64,000 nt of DNA from Hyphomicrobiales bacterium (lineage in GTDB: Bacteria; Pseudomonadota; Alphaproteobacteria; Rhizobiales; Rhizobiaceae), in the NCBI GenBank assembly GCA_021775455.1, contig JAJFHU010000045.1, positions 1-64,000 of the forward strand. The letters are read 5' to 3'. The position numbers and the translations under genes were made by a program. Below, piece after piece: positions 26,167 through 34,412 of the stretch; position 1 is the stretch's first letter; every line of letters starts with the position of its first letter. Under the pieces are notes generated by a model. That model was not told the DNA's origin, did not search any database, and was given only the letters and a program-made list of their open reading frames with translations.

Positions 26167-26883
26167 TCAGTGGATAATTCCCTGCCGCAAAGCATTGGCA
26201 ACCAATTGAGTTCGATTGATAGAATTGGTTTTCCTCATGCAATTGCACAGGTGCTTTTCGACAGTTTTGTCAGAGATGCCAAGGATCATTCCGATTTCCC
26301 AGTTGGTTTTTCCTTCAGTCACCCATTCCAGGCATGCGCACTCGGCAGGAGTAAGGGGAATAGCTTCTTGTAAACCTGTACATTTTATTAGCTCCAGAGC
26401 CTTGGCAGTTGCCAAAGCACCCACAACCTGGAAAGTAATTGTAGCTTCGGGGCTATGAGATACATTTGTGCCGGCAAAGCTCACCCCAAGTTTTGCACCA
26501 TCAATGCTGATCATTGGTACTGTGACGCCCTGATTCAGTTTGAATTCTCTAGCTTCATTCATCACACGGAAATTTTGGGTTCCCAATTCATTCCACTTCA
26601 GGAGTTTGTCAGTATTCCGCGTGTGGGCAATTGTTGGATCTCGTTCCAGATACATATTGCGAAAATATCTGTCGGACCATTCACTTGGCCACTTGCCAAA
26701 TAACACGTGAGACATTTGCTCGCTTGGCGTTAGGTTCTTTCTTGGCATAAGCCCGGCAAACACAAACTCAACGCCAAACTTACGTACAATATCTACCGTT
26801 AACTCCTGAACTTCCTCGGTTCGAGAGCAGCGGCTGAACATTTCTGTCATCGCAAATATATTGCCTAAGTCATTATTTCGCAT
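26167..26883 (-). CDS. LuxR-family autoinducer-binding transcriptional regulator
   Basis: From the ATG at 26883 the protein has 238 residues; the frame extends to a TTG at 26907 with no ribosome-binding site. The N-terminal domain shows the autoinducer-binding pattern (KWPSEWSDRYFRNMYLERDP), with the conserved Trp, Tyr and Asp. The C-terminal GerE helix-turn-helix is clear (LTPAECACLEWVTEGKTNWE, then ISDKTVEKHL). It is the likely receptor for the signal made by the adjacent LuxI. Quorum control of the neighbouring adhesin and cyclic-di-GMP genes is plausible but not shown. Confidence 0.9.
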   Translation of the reverse strand: MRNNDLGNIFAMTEMFSRCSRTEEVQELTVDIVRKFGVEFVFAGLMPRKNLTPSEQMSHVLFGKWPSEWSDRYFRNMYLERDPTIAHTRNTDKLLKWNELGTQNFRVMNEAREFKLNQGVTVPMISIDGAKLGVSFAGTNVSHSPEATITFQVVGALATAKALELIKCTGLQEAIPLTPAECACLEWVTEGKTNWEIGMILGISDKTVEKHLCNCMRKTNSINRTQLVANALRQGIIH

Positions 26884-27044
26884 TTGCCCAACCCACAAAG
26901 AGAGCAACCAAAAACAACGTATATAATTGTTTTCTTAAAGTGTAAAAAAACTAATTTAAGCATTGACTGTGAAAAATATATAATCTGTATTGATGGCTTC
27001 GATTATATTGGCCTAATGGCTGAGACTTTGTATTGTTCATGAAG

Positions 27045-28073
27045 TTAAACGCCTGCGAAGCTGGGGAATGAGCGAAACTGGAATGGTACTCGCCCTTTGA
27101 TGCGGTCGCGGCTAGGTGTTTCTCCGAAGCGGGATTTATATGCCCGGGTAAACTGGGCGTTCCCGGAAAACCCACAAGCGATAGCAACATCCAGGATCGG
27201 TAACTCCGTTTGTGTAATCAGGCCTCTGGCTCGATCAAGGCGGACATCCAGATAATATCGGACTGGCGTTACACCCGTATGCTTGTGAAATAAACGAACC
27301 AGTTGTCGTTGTGAGATATTCACTTGCATGGCGATACGATTGATGGGCAACAAGTTCTCCAGATTGCCCTCCATGATAATAATGGCTTCCCGGAGCTTGG
27401 CGGGTGCGGAATATCCGACCGGTTCACTTCGGTCAGGTAATTGTCCTTCCTGCCCGCTTCGTAATCTATCGTGGAATATGTAACGAGCAGCGCCATTGGC
27501 AAGCTCGAGACCTTGCTGCATTCGTATGATCTCAAGCGCAAGATCAGACGCTGCCAGACCACCGCAGCAGCTGAGCGTGTTACCGTCGATGACAAAGATA
27601 TCCTCATCCATTGTAACGTCAGGAAACAATTCCCGAAACGCAGCAATATGTTCATAGTGTACCGCTGCGCGCTTTTCCGATAACAGGCCGGCATAAGCCA
27701 TGATGAAGGCTCCCGTGTCGAGACCGCAAACGGTGCTACCGCTCTGCTGGCAGCGATATAACCAGTGGAGCAATTTGGATTCGTTAAACCGCTCGGTATT
27801 CCAGCTTGAGTTTATCACCAGCATGTCAAATGGTAGCTCGAAAGGTTTCGGTATCTCAGAGACCGTGACCTCCATCCCGCTACTGGCTCGAACCATACCA
27901 TTGTTGAGGCCTATGAAATGCCAACGGTATAAGTTGGTATTTCGTAGGTAGTTGGCCGAACGAAACGGATCGATAAACGCCTGCATGGCCATGGCGTTAA
28001 ACCCATCTAGTAACAACATGCCAATTGTGAACGCGTTTGCTTCAGATTGTTCGGTAAAGTTGAAATTCGTCAT
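27045..28073 (-). CDS. GlxA-family AraC-type transcriptional regulator
   Basis: The protein has 342 residues. An N-terminal DJ-1/PfpI-like (type 1 glutamine amidotransferase-like) domain starts FTIGMLLLDGFNAMAMQAFI and contains the CGLDTGAFIMAYAG elbow. A C-terminal AraC double helix-turn-helix ends near residue 330 (ISQRQLVRLFHKHTGVTP, then ACGFSGNAQFTRAYKSRFG). Family members such as CdhR and GbdR respond to carnitine or glycine betaine. The gene diverges from betC across 91 bp, so it is the likely activator of the quaternary-amine operon. Confidence 0.85.
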   Translation of the reverse strand: MTNFNFTEQSEANAFTIGMLLLDGFNAMAMQAFIDPFRSANYLRNTNLYRWHFIGLNNGMVRASSGMEVTVSEIPKPFELPFDMLVINSSWNTERFNESKLLHWLYRCQQSGSTVCGLDTGAFIMAYAGLLSEKRAAVHYEHIAAFRELFPDVTMDEDIFVIDGNTLSCCGGLAASDLALEIIRMQQGLELANGAARYIFHDRLRSGQEGQLPDRSEPVGYSAPAKLREAIIIMEGNLENLLPINRIAMQVNISQRQLVRLFHKHTGVTPVRYYLDVRLDRARGLITQTELPILDVAIACGFSGNAQFTRAYKSRFGETPSRDRIKGRVPFQFRSFPSFAGV

Positions 28074-28164
28074 ATGGCTAAAAATACAAAATAATTGTCG
28101 ATAAAAGTCAAATTAAATTGAATATTGAGAGTACTTTTTTTGAATTAACTATTGGAGACGATGG
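28074..28164. promoter_or_regulatory. Divergent promoter region, glxA-type regulator / choline sulfatase operon
   Basis: This 91-bp AT-rich gap must carry promoters and regulator sites for both directions. A GGAG motif at 28154-28157 serves the betC ATG at 28165. An earlier ATG at 28161 runs into a stop after three codons, which settles the start. I cannot define an AraC-type operator with confidence. Confidence 0.5.
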
Positions 28165-29712
28165 ATGGGTAAGAGCAGACCGAATATTGTGCTGATCATG
28201 GCTGACCAATTGGCACCGCAATTTACCGGTGCCTATGGACACCCGCTGGTAAAAACGCCCCACATGGAGTCGCTTGCTGAACGTGGCATGCGATTTGATG
28301 CAGCATACTGTAATGCACCGCTTTGCGCGCCATCGCGTTTTTCATTCATGTCCGGACAGTTGGTCACCCGAATCGCGGCCTATGACAATGCCAGTGAATT
28401 CCCTGCATCAATCCTGACCTTTGCTCACTATTTGAGGGTAATGGGTTACCGAACCTGTCTTTCCGGTAAAATGCATTTCGTTGGACCCGACCAACTCCAC
28501 GGGTTTGATGAGCGTATAACCACAGATGTTTATCCATCCGATTATGCCTGGACACCGGACTGGGAATTGCCCGATGAACGTATAGACAAATGGTACCACA
28601 ATATGGATTCAGTACGTGAAGCCGGAGTAGGGCACGCAACGTTCCAACTGGATTTTGACGAAGAAGTTTCTTTTGCGGCCAAGCGCAGAATTTTTGATTT
28701 TGCACGTTATCAGGAAGAGCCATTTTGTATGGTTGCTTCATTCATCCACCCGCATGATCCATACGTGGCGCGTCCCGAGTGGTGGAACCTTTACAAGCCC
28801 GAAGAAATCGACATGCCGAAAAATGTCTTCGCGTTGGAGGAGCAGGATGGGTTTTCCAAACGCCTTATGGATGGCATTGAAGCAAGCACTGTAGCTGTAA
28901 CGGACGATGAGGTTCGAAATTCCCGACACGCCTATTATGCCAACACATCCTATTTCGACAGTAAAGTCGGAGAACTCGTAAAGACCCTTGAGGAAGCGGA
29001 GCTTCTCGACAATACGATAGTGATTGTAATCGCAGATCACGGTGACATGCTGGGCGAACGCGGTCTGTGGTACAAAATGAACTTCTTTGAGCACTCTGCT
29101 CGTGTACCGCTGATCATGGCAGGGTCGGGAATTTCGATTGGAACGGCGAGTAATGCATGTTCTCTGGTCGATATACTACCGACCATGCTGGATATCGCAG
29201 CCCTGGATGGTTCAGAAAAACCTGAACTGGGGCAGCCAATTGATGGTCGATCGTTACTGCCGCTTGCGACTGGCAACAATGATGAAGTCGATGAGGCAAT
29301 CGGCGAATATTGCGCAGAGATGACGCCGTGCCCGGTATTCATGATCCGTCGTGGAAAATACAAATACATTCACTGTGATGCAGATAAACCTTTACTCTAT
29401 GATCTGGAAGCGGATCCAGACGAGTTGAAAAATTTGACCAGGTCAAAAGATCATTCGGATCTGGCAAAACAATTTGCCGACGAAGTGCGCGAACGCTGGA
29501 ATTCTGAGGAAATCCGCCAGCATGTAATCACTACACAGAAGCAAAGACGAGCCATTCATGCTGCAATGCAAGCTGGCGAACGGGTTGATTGGGATTACAA
29601 CCCGCCACGTGATGCTTCCCAAGAGTATGTGCGCAATCACATGGACTGGACAGTAGCCGCAGCGAAGACCCGGTTTCCTCATCTGGATGATGGAAGTGGG
29701 GGAAGAAAATGA
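28165..29712 (+). CDS. betC: Choline sulfatase
   Basis: The protein has 515 residues. The N-terminus RPNIVLIMADQLAPQFTGAY binds the active-site metal, and the sulfatase motif CAPSR at 54-58 provides the formylglycine cysteine (Cys54). LSGKMHFVGPDQLHGF and the C-terminal segment WDYNPPRDASQEYVRNHMD match choline sulfatases closely. The enzyme hydrolyses choline-O-sulfate to choline and sulfate in the cytoplasm. It opens a six-gene operon for quaternary amines and overlaps the next gene by 4 nt. No choline or betaine-aldehyde dehydrogenase gene lies in the window. Confidence 0.9.
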   Translation: MGKSRPNIVLIMADQLAPQFTGAYGHPLVKTPHMESLAERGMRFDAAYCNAPLCAPSRFSFMSGQLVTRIAAYDNASEFPASILTFAHYLRVMGYRTCLSGKMHFVGPDQLHGFDERITTDVYPSDYAWTPDWELPDERIDKWYHNMDSVREAGVGHATFQLDFDEEVSFAAKRRIFDFARYQEEPFCMVASFIHPHDPYVARPEWWNLYKPEEIDMPKNVFALEEQDGFSKRLMDGIEASTVAVTDDEVRNSRHAYYANTSYFDSKVGELVKTLEEAELLDNTIVIVIADHGDMLGERGLWYKMNFFEHSARVPLIMAGSGISIGTASNACSLVDILPTMLDIAALDGSEKPELGQPIDGRSLLPLATGNNDEVDEAIGEYCAEMTPCPVFMIRRGKYKYIHCDADKPLLYDLEADPDELKNLTRSKDHSDLAKQFADEVRERWNSEEIRQHVITTQKQRRAIHAAMQAGERVDWDYNPPRDASQEYVRNHMDWTVAAAKTRFPHLDDGSGGRK

Positions 29713-30848
29713 GCACGGCAATTTCACCGGAAGACTTAAGAAGAGTCTCAGGCGGTTATGATGATCACCCAGCTAGATCACTTTCCCTAAACGCAGAAAC
29801 CTACACCGAGGCAGATTGGTACGCTGCTGATTTACAGGTAATAATTTCACGGTCTTGGCAGTGGGTATGTCACATAGAAAAAGTGCGTGAACCCGGTTCG
29901 TACACAACGGTTGAAATTGCAGGAAAGCCAATTGCAATTGTACGCGATTGGGAGGGATGCCTGCGCGCATTCTATAATGTTTGCAAACATCGGGCACACG
30001 AGCTTCTTAGTGGTGATGGTAATACAACACGTATCATGTGCCCCTATCATGCATGGACCTATAAACTGGATGGTCAGTTGGCGCGCGCGCCCCACACAGA
30101 AAACCTGGAAGAATTCAGTGTTGATGACATTTGCCTTGATCAAGTGCAGGTCGAAGAATTTTGCGGATTTGTCTATGTGAACCTGAATCCAATTGCTGCT
30201 TCATTGAGCGAGCAATCGGGTGACCTTGAAACCGAAATCCGCCATTGGGCACCTGACATTGACAAGCTGACATTTGGCCATCGTTTGACCTATGACATCA
30301 AGTCAAACTGGAAAAACGTCGTCGACAATTTCCTGGAATGCTACCACTGCCCAACTGCCCACAAGGATTTTTGTGAGCTTGTCGATATGGATACGTACAA
30401 GGTTACAACCTATGGCATTTATTCCAGCCACATGGCGGATGCGGGCAATTCGCCAAATGCTGCCTATGATGTTTCCAATGCCAAGGTGAAAACCCATGCG
30501 GTCTGGTGGTTGTGGCCAAACACCTGTTTGATGCGCTATCCCGGTCGTTCTTCGATGATAGTATTGAACATCATTCCTGCTGGACCGGATCGAACTCTCG
30601 AAACATATGATTTTTTCCTGGAAACCCCGGAACCCAATGACATGGAAAAAGAGGTTATGCGCTATCTGGATGAAGTTCTGCAAGTCGAGGATATCAATCT
30701 GGTTGAGAGCGTTCAACGGGGTATGAATACACCCGCATTTAGCCAGGGACGTATCGTTCATGATCCAGATGGTTCTGGAAAATCAGAACATGCGGTGCAC
30801 CATTTCCACGGCCTCGTTTTGAATGCTTACAATGAGGTTTTCGCCTAA
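29709..30848 (+). CDS. Rieske oxygenase alpha subunit, carnitine/betaine type (CntA-like)
   Basis: The protein has 379 residues. The Rieske cluster ligands are Cys92-x-His94 and Cys111-x2-His114, and the mononuclear iron site includes His213 and His218 in ECYHCPTAHK. The region after it (VDMDTYKVTTYGIYSSHMA) resembles carnitine oxygenase CntA more than glycine-betaine oxygenase GbcA. CntA cleaves carnitine to trimethylamine and malic semialdehyde; relatives demethylate betaine or stachydrine. It needs a reductase partner, which is not encoded in the window. The substrate is therefore a quaternary amine, exact identity open. Confidence 0.75.
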   Translation: MSTAISPEDLRRVSGGYDDHPARSLSLNAETYTEADWYAADLQVIISRSWQWVCHIEKVREPGSYTTVEIAGKPIAIVRDWEGCLRAFYNVCKHRAHELLSGDGNTTRIMCPYHAWTYKLDGQLARAPHTENLEEFSVDDICLDQVQVEEFCGFVYVNLNPIAASLSEQSGDLETEIRHWAPDIDKLTFGHRLTYDIKSNWKNVVDNFLECYHCPTAHKDFCELVDMDTYKVTTYGIYSSHMADAGNSPNAAYDVSNAKVKTHAVWWLWPNTCLMRYPGRSSMIVLNIIPAGPDRTLETYDFFLETPEPNDMEKEVMRYLDEVLQVEDINLVESVQRGMNTPAFSQGRIVHDPDGSGKSEHAVHHFHGLVLNAYNEVFA

Positions 30849-31627
30849 TGGGTGTTCTTGAGGGAAAAACTGCATTCGTCACCGGTGGAACAGGTGGGAT
30901 TGGGTCGGCTATCTGCGAGCGGTTCGAACGGGAGGGTGCAGACGTCATCGCTGCTGATCTCACAGAAAATGGAGGCTCTGGTACTTTTCATCGGTATGAC
31001 GTGACTGATGAGAACGGTGTCATTGATACTTTCAAGGAACTTGAGAGTAAGTGGGCCAAGCTCGATATTCTGGTCAACGCTGCTGGAATAGAAATTGAAG
31101 AAACCATTGAAAATACAACACTTGAACAATGGAACCGTATCTTTGCAATCAATGTGACTGGAATGTTTCTCACATCAAAATATGCGCTTCCCCTGTTGCG
31201 TGAGGCTGGAAAGGTGAGTCCGGCAGGTGCCAGCGTAATCAATTTTGGTTCCTATGATGGTTACATCGCTGATCCTGGCTTGGCTGCTTATTGCGCCACC
31301 AAAGGTGCTGTGCATGCCTTGACGAGAGCAATGGCCTGCGATCATGGGCCGGAAGGCATTCGGGTAAACGCAATTTGCCCAGGCTATGTTGACACCCCAA
31401 TGCTGCAAAGTTTTTTTGAAGGGGATGGTTCCGGCGGTGATGGTGGAGATATAGAAACCCTGCAACAGGCGGTGCGCGATGTTCATCCGATGCGTACTTA
31501 CGGAAAACCCGCCGATATCGCCAATCTTGTGAATTGGCTGGCTTCCGATGAAGCGCGGTACGCCGCTGGGCAGCTTTGGGTAATTGACGGCGGATTGTCA
31601 GCACAAGTTCAACAGATGAAACTTTAG
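30848..31627 (+). CDS. Short-chain dehydrogenase/reductase (first of two)
   Basis: The protein has 259 residues. A TGGTGGIG cofactor motif lies at residues 12-19, NAAG follows the fourth strand, and the catalytic YxxxK is YCATK. The start codon shares one base with the oxygenase stop (TAATG), so the two are coupled. In this operon the likely role is oxidation of a hydroxyl on a carnitine-like intermediate, for example D-carnitine or malic semialdehyde, but the substrate is not identifiable. The sequence around YxxxK (VADPG or IADPG plus A-x-Y) is shared with the second SDR, so they may be paralogues. Confidence 0.8.
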   Translation: MGVLEGKTAFVTGGTGGIGSAICERFEREGADVIAADLTENGGSGTFHRYDVTDENGVIDTFKELESKWAKLDILVNAAGIEIEETIENTTLEQWNRIFAINVTGMFLTSKYALPLLREAGKVSPAGASVINFGSYDGYIADPGLAAYCATKGAVHALTRAMACDHGPEGIRVNAICPGYVDTPMLQSFFEGDGSGGDGGDIETLQQAVRDVHPMRTYGKPADIANLVNWLASDEARYAAGQLWVIDGGLSAQVQQMKL

Positions 31628-31668
31628 CAAGAGGCGAGGTAGGGCAGAGCCCCGACCGGGAGAAAACA

Positions 31669-32598
31669 ATGGCAAAACCAGTAATTATTACATGTGCACC
31701 GACGGGCGGAATTCATACGCCAACCATGTCGCCACATTTGCCGGTTACGCCAACAGAGATTGCTACTGCTGCAATTGAAGCCGCGGAAGCGGGTGCATCG
31801 ATAATCCACCTCCATGCGCGGGACCCGGAAACTGGAAAGCCTGATCACCGGCCTGAAACATTCATGCAGTTTTTGCCAGTGATCAAGCAATCCACCAATG
31901 CGGTGATAAATGTTTCAACTGGTGGCGGATTAGGGATGACCATGGAGCAGCGTTTGTTGGCAGCTACAACAGCCAGCCCGGAAATGGCATCATTGAACAT
32001 GGGTTCGATGAACTTCGGTATTTTCCCAATGCTTGAAAAGTACTCCGATTGGAAACACGACTGGGAAAAACCATTTCTGGAAATGACCAAGGACTTCATC
32101 TTCCCCAATACCTTCCGAACGATCGAGTATGCCTTGAAGGAACTGGGCGAGGGGCACGGAACGAAGTTTGAATTCGAATGCTATGATTTGGGGCACCTCT
32201 ACAATGTTGCCTGGTTTGTAAACAAGGGGTTGATCAAACCTCCGTTTTTCATCCAGATGGTATTTGGAATTTTGGGTGGAGCAGGGGCTGATTTGGACAA
32301 CCTCATGCACATGCACAACATCGCCGACAAACTTTTTGGTGACAGCTATGAATGGTCTGTACTGGCGGCCGGGCGCCACCAGATGCCGTTTGCTACCCAG
32401 TCTGCAATGCTTGGCGGAAATCTGCGCGTCGGGTTGGAGGATTCGCTTTACATTGGCCCAAAGCAACTCGCCAAATCGAATGCAGAGCAGGTCACGAAAA
32501 TCCGGTCAATTATCGAGAACCTCGGTCTTGCTATTGCAACGCCCGACGAAGCTCGGGAACGTCTCGCGCTAAAGGGCGGCGGCATGGTGAAGTTTTAG
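31669..32598 (+). CDS. BKACE-family 3-keto acid cleavage enzyme (3-dehydrocarnitine type)
   Basis: The protein has 309 residues. It shows the family opening KPVIITCAPTGG, the zinc ligands His47 and His49 in HLHARDP, and the downstream FECYDLGHLYN and FGILGGAGAD segments. BKACE enzymes cleave beta-keto acids with acetyl-CoA. Next to a carnitine-dehydrogenase-like gene the expected reaction is 3-dehydrocarnitine plus acetyl-CoA to acetoacetate plus betainyl-CoA. A GGGAG ribosome-binding site lies before the ATG. No betainyl-CoA thioesterase is recognised nearby. Confidence 0.85.
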   Translation: MAKPVIITCAPTGGIHTPTMSPHLPVTPTEIATAAIEAAEAGASIIHLHARDPETGKPDHRPETFMQFLPVIKQSTNAVINVSTGGGLGMTMEQRLLAATTASPEMASLNMGSMNFGIFPMLEKYSDWKHDWEKPFLEMTKDFIFPNTFRTIEYALKELGEGHGTKFEFECYDLGHLYNVAWFVNKGLIKPPFFIQMVFGILGGAGADLDNLMHMHNIADKLFGDSYEWSVLAAGRHQMPFATQSAMLGGNLRVGLEDSLYIGPKQLAKSNAEQVTKIRSIIENLGLAIATPDEARERLALKGGGMVKF

Positions 32599-32620
32599 CA
32601 GCAGGGGTTCAGGCGATACC

Positions 32621-33361
32621 ATGATATTACAAGACAAAATTGCTTTGGTAACCGGCGGGCGACAGGGAATTGGTCGAGCAATTGCCGATACATTTGTGGA
32701 TGAAGGTGCGTTAGTCCATGTGTGCGGGCGCGGGGGCCGACCTGATGAATTTCCGAAAGAAATCAGTTGGCAACAAATTGATGTTTCCAGTTCTGGACAA
32801 GTTGCCGATTTGGCTTCGGTGGTCGGTCGCTGTGATGTGCTCGTCAACAATGCAGGTGTTCAAATCGTGAAGGCCGTTGCTGATACAACGGATGAGGACT
32901 GGGATACCTTGATGGGAGCCAATGCGAAGGGTGTGTTCAATGTTTGCCGAGCGTTCATTCCCTTGATGAATGATGGCGGTTCTATCATCAATATTGGCTC
33001 AATCTCCGGCAATGTGGCTGATCCAGGTATGGCGCTTTACAACGCCTCCAAAGCTTTCGTGCATGGGTTGACCAGATCAATCGCAGTCGATCACGGTCCG
33101 CATATTCGCTGTAATGCTATTTGCCCCGGCTGGATAGAAACCGGAATGCTGGATGCGGGTTTCGATCTTGCAAATGATCCGGAAAAGGCAAGGCAGGATG
33201 CACTCAACCGCCATGCAATGCGTCGGTTCGGTAAACCGCAAGATGTTGCAAAACTTGCAGTCTGGCTTGCTTCGGATGCGGCAAGTTTCGTAACCGGACA
33301 GTGCTACATAATTGATGGCGGACTGACAGCCGCTTCACCCTTAAATCCAGGACTCTTTTGA
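32621..33361 (+). CDS. Short-chain dehydrogenase/reductase (second of two)
   Basis: The protein has 246 residues. The cofactor motif TGGRQGIG is at residues 11-18, NNAG and a catalytic serine in NIGSISG follow, and the active site is YNASK. It lies between the BKACE and carnitine-dehydrogenase genes and its stop overlaps the next start (TGATG). Substrate unknown; a role on a 3-hydroxy quaternary amine is inferred only from position. Confidence 0.8.
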   Translation: MILQDKIALVTGGRQGIGRAIADTFVDEGALVHVCGRGGRPDEFPKEISWQQIDVSSSGQVADLASVVGRCDVLVNNAGVQIVKAVADTTDEDWDTLMGANAKGVFNVCRAFIPLMNDGGSIINIGSISGNVADPGMALYNASKAFVHGLTRSIAVDHGPHIRCNAICPGWIETGMLDAGFDLANDPEKARQDALNRHAMRRFGKPQDVAKLAVWLASDAASFVTGQCYIIDGGLTAASPLNPGLF

Positions 33362-34290
33362 TGACCGAAATCAAGAATACTGCAGTGCTTGGCGCCGGGG
33401 TGATTGGCGCAAGCTGGTCCGCACTTTTTCTGGCTGCCGGAAAAAACGTGAATGTATTTGATCCTTCACCAACCGCGAAGAAAGACGTCGAAGCCTATAT
33501 TGAAAATGCATGGCCAACTCTCATGGAACTTGGAATTGCAGTTGAAGGAAGAAAGGGAATTCTGGCGTTTTCTGATACTGCTGCAGAGGCGGTCAAGACA
33601 TGCCAGTTCATACAGGAAAATGTTCCCGAGCGCATTGAAATTAAACACTCAACGTATGCCGAAATTGAGCCGCATCTGGAAAAGAATGCAATCGTGTCAT
33701 CATCGGCATCTGGCCTGATGGTGAAAGAAATGCAAAAGGGCTGGAATGACCCATCCCGGTTTATACTTGGGCACCCCTTTAATCCACCGCATCTTATTCC
33801 ATTGGTGGAACTGCTCGGCAATGAACAGACTGCAGATGGTGTGCTGGATATTGCAGAGGCATTTTACAGATCGACTGGCAAAGTCACCATTCGGGTAAAC
33901 AAGGAAGTTCCCGGTCATGTCGCCAACCGTTTGCAAGCAGCACTTTGGCGGGAAGCAATCCATCTTGTGAACGAAGGCGTGGCTTCCGTTGAGGATGTTG
34001 ATACAGCAGTTTGGTCGGGACCGGGATTGCGCTGGGCGGCAATGGGGCCAACAATGCTGTTTCATTTGGGTGCAGGAGAAGGCGGCCTCAGTTCATTTTG
34101 TAATCGTTACACTGACAGTTTCAATCGCTGGTGGGAAAGCTTGGGCGATCTAAGGCTCAACCCGGAAATCACCAAAAAATTATGTGCTGGTATTGATGAA
34201 GAAGCAAAAAGCCTACCGGTAGAGTCATTGTCCGCCAATCGCGACGCGCTAATAACCGCGATGCTCAAGGCAACAAAGGACATCAGGTAG
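33361..34290 (+). CDS. lcdH: L-carnitine dehydrogenase-like 3-hydroxyacyl-CoA dehydrogenase family protein
   Basis: From the ATG at 33361 the protein has 309 residues (a TTG codon precedes it in frame). It has a GAGVIG Rossmann motif at residues 11-16, the HPFNPPHLIPLVE active-site histidine region and a C-terminal 3HCDH helical domain (VANRLQAALWREA). L-carnitine dehydrogenase oxidises carnitine to 3-dehydrocarnitine, the substrate of the BKACE enzyme two genes upstream. Some rhizobial homologues carry a fused thioesterase domain; this one does not. Confidence in the family is high, in the exact substrate moderate. Confidence 0.8.
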   Translation: MTEIKNTAVLGAGVIGASWSALFLAAGKNVNVFDPSPTAKKDVEAYIENAWPTLMELGIAVEGRKGILAFSDTAAEAVKTCQFIQENVPERIEIKHSTYAEIEPHLEKNAIVSSSASGLMVKEMQKGWNDPSRFILGHPFNPPHLIPLVELLGNEQTADGVLDIAEAFYRSTGKVTIRVNKEVPGHVANRLQAALWREAIHLVNEGVASVEDVDTAVWSGPGLRWAAMGPTMLFHLGAGEGGLSSFCNRYTDSFNRWWESLGDLRLNPEITKKLCAGIDEEAKSLPVESLSANRDALITAMLKATKDIR

Positions 34291-34412
34291 TTGTTCTAGG
34301 TAACCGCTTTGAAACCAGGCGCCATTCACAGATTTTCTGCTAATCTTCGAATTAGGCGCTCTGCGATAAAGAGAAAATTACTATTACAGCGCGGTTAATG
34401 GTTCTCATCCCA

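Noticed and set aside
29709-30848. Glycine betaine monooxygenase GbcA
   Set aside because: The segment around the iron-binding histidines and the MDTYKV stretch resemble CntA more; still, a demethylase role is not ruled out.
34291-34412. Bidirectional terminator between lcdH and the fused permease gene
   Set aside because: No stem longer than a few base pairs followed by a T-run could be found in the convergent gap.
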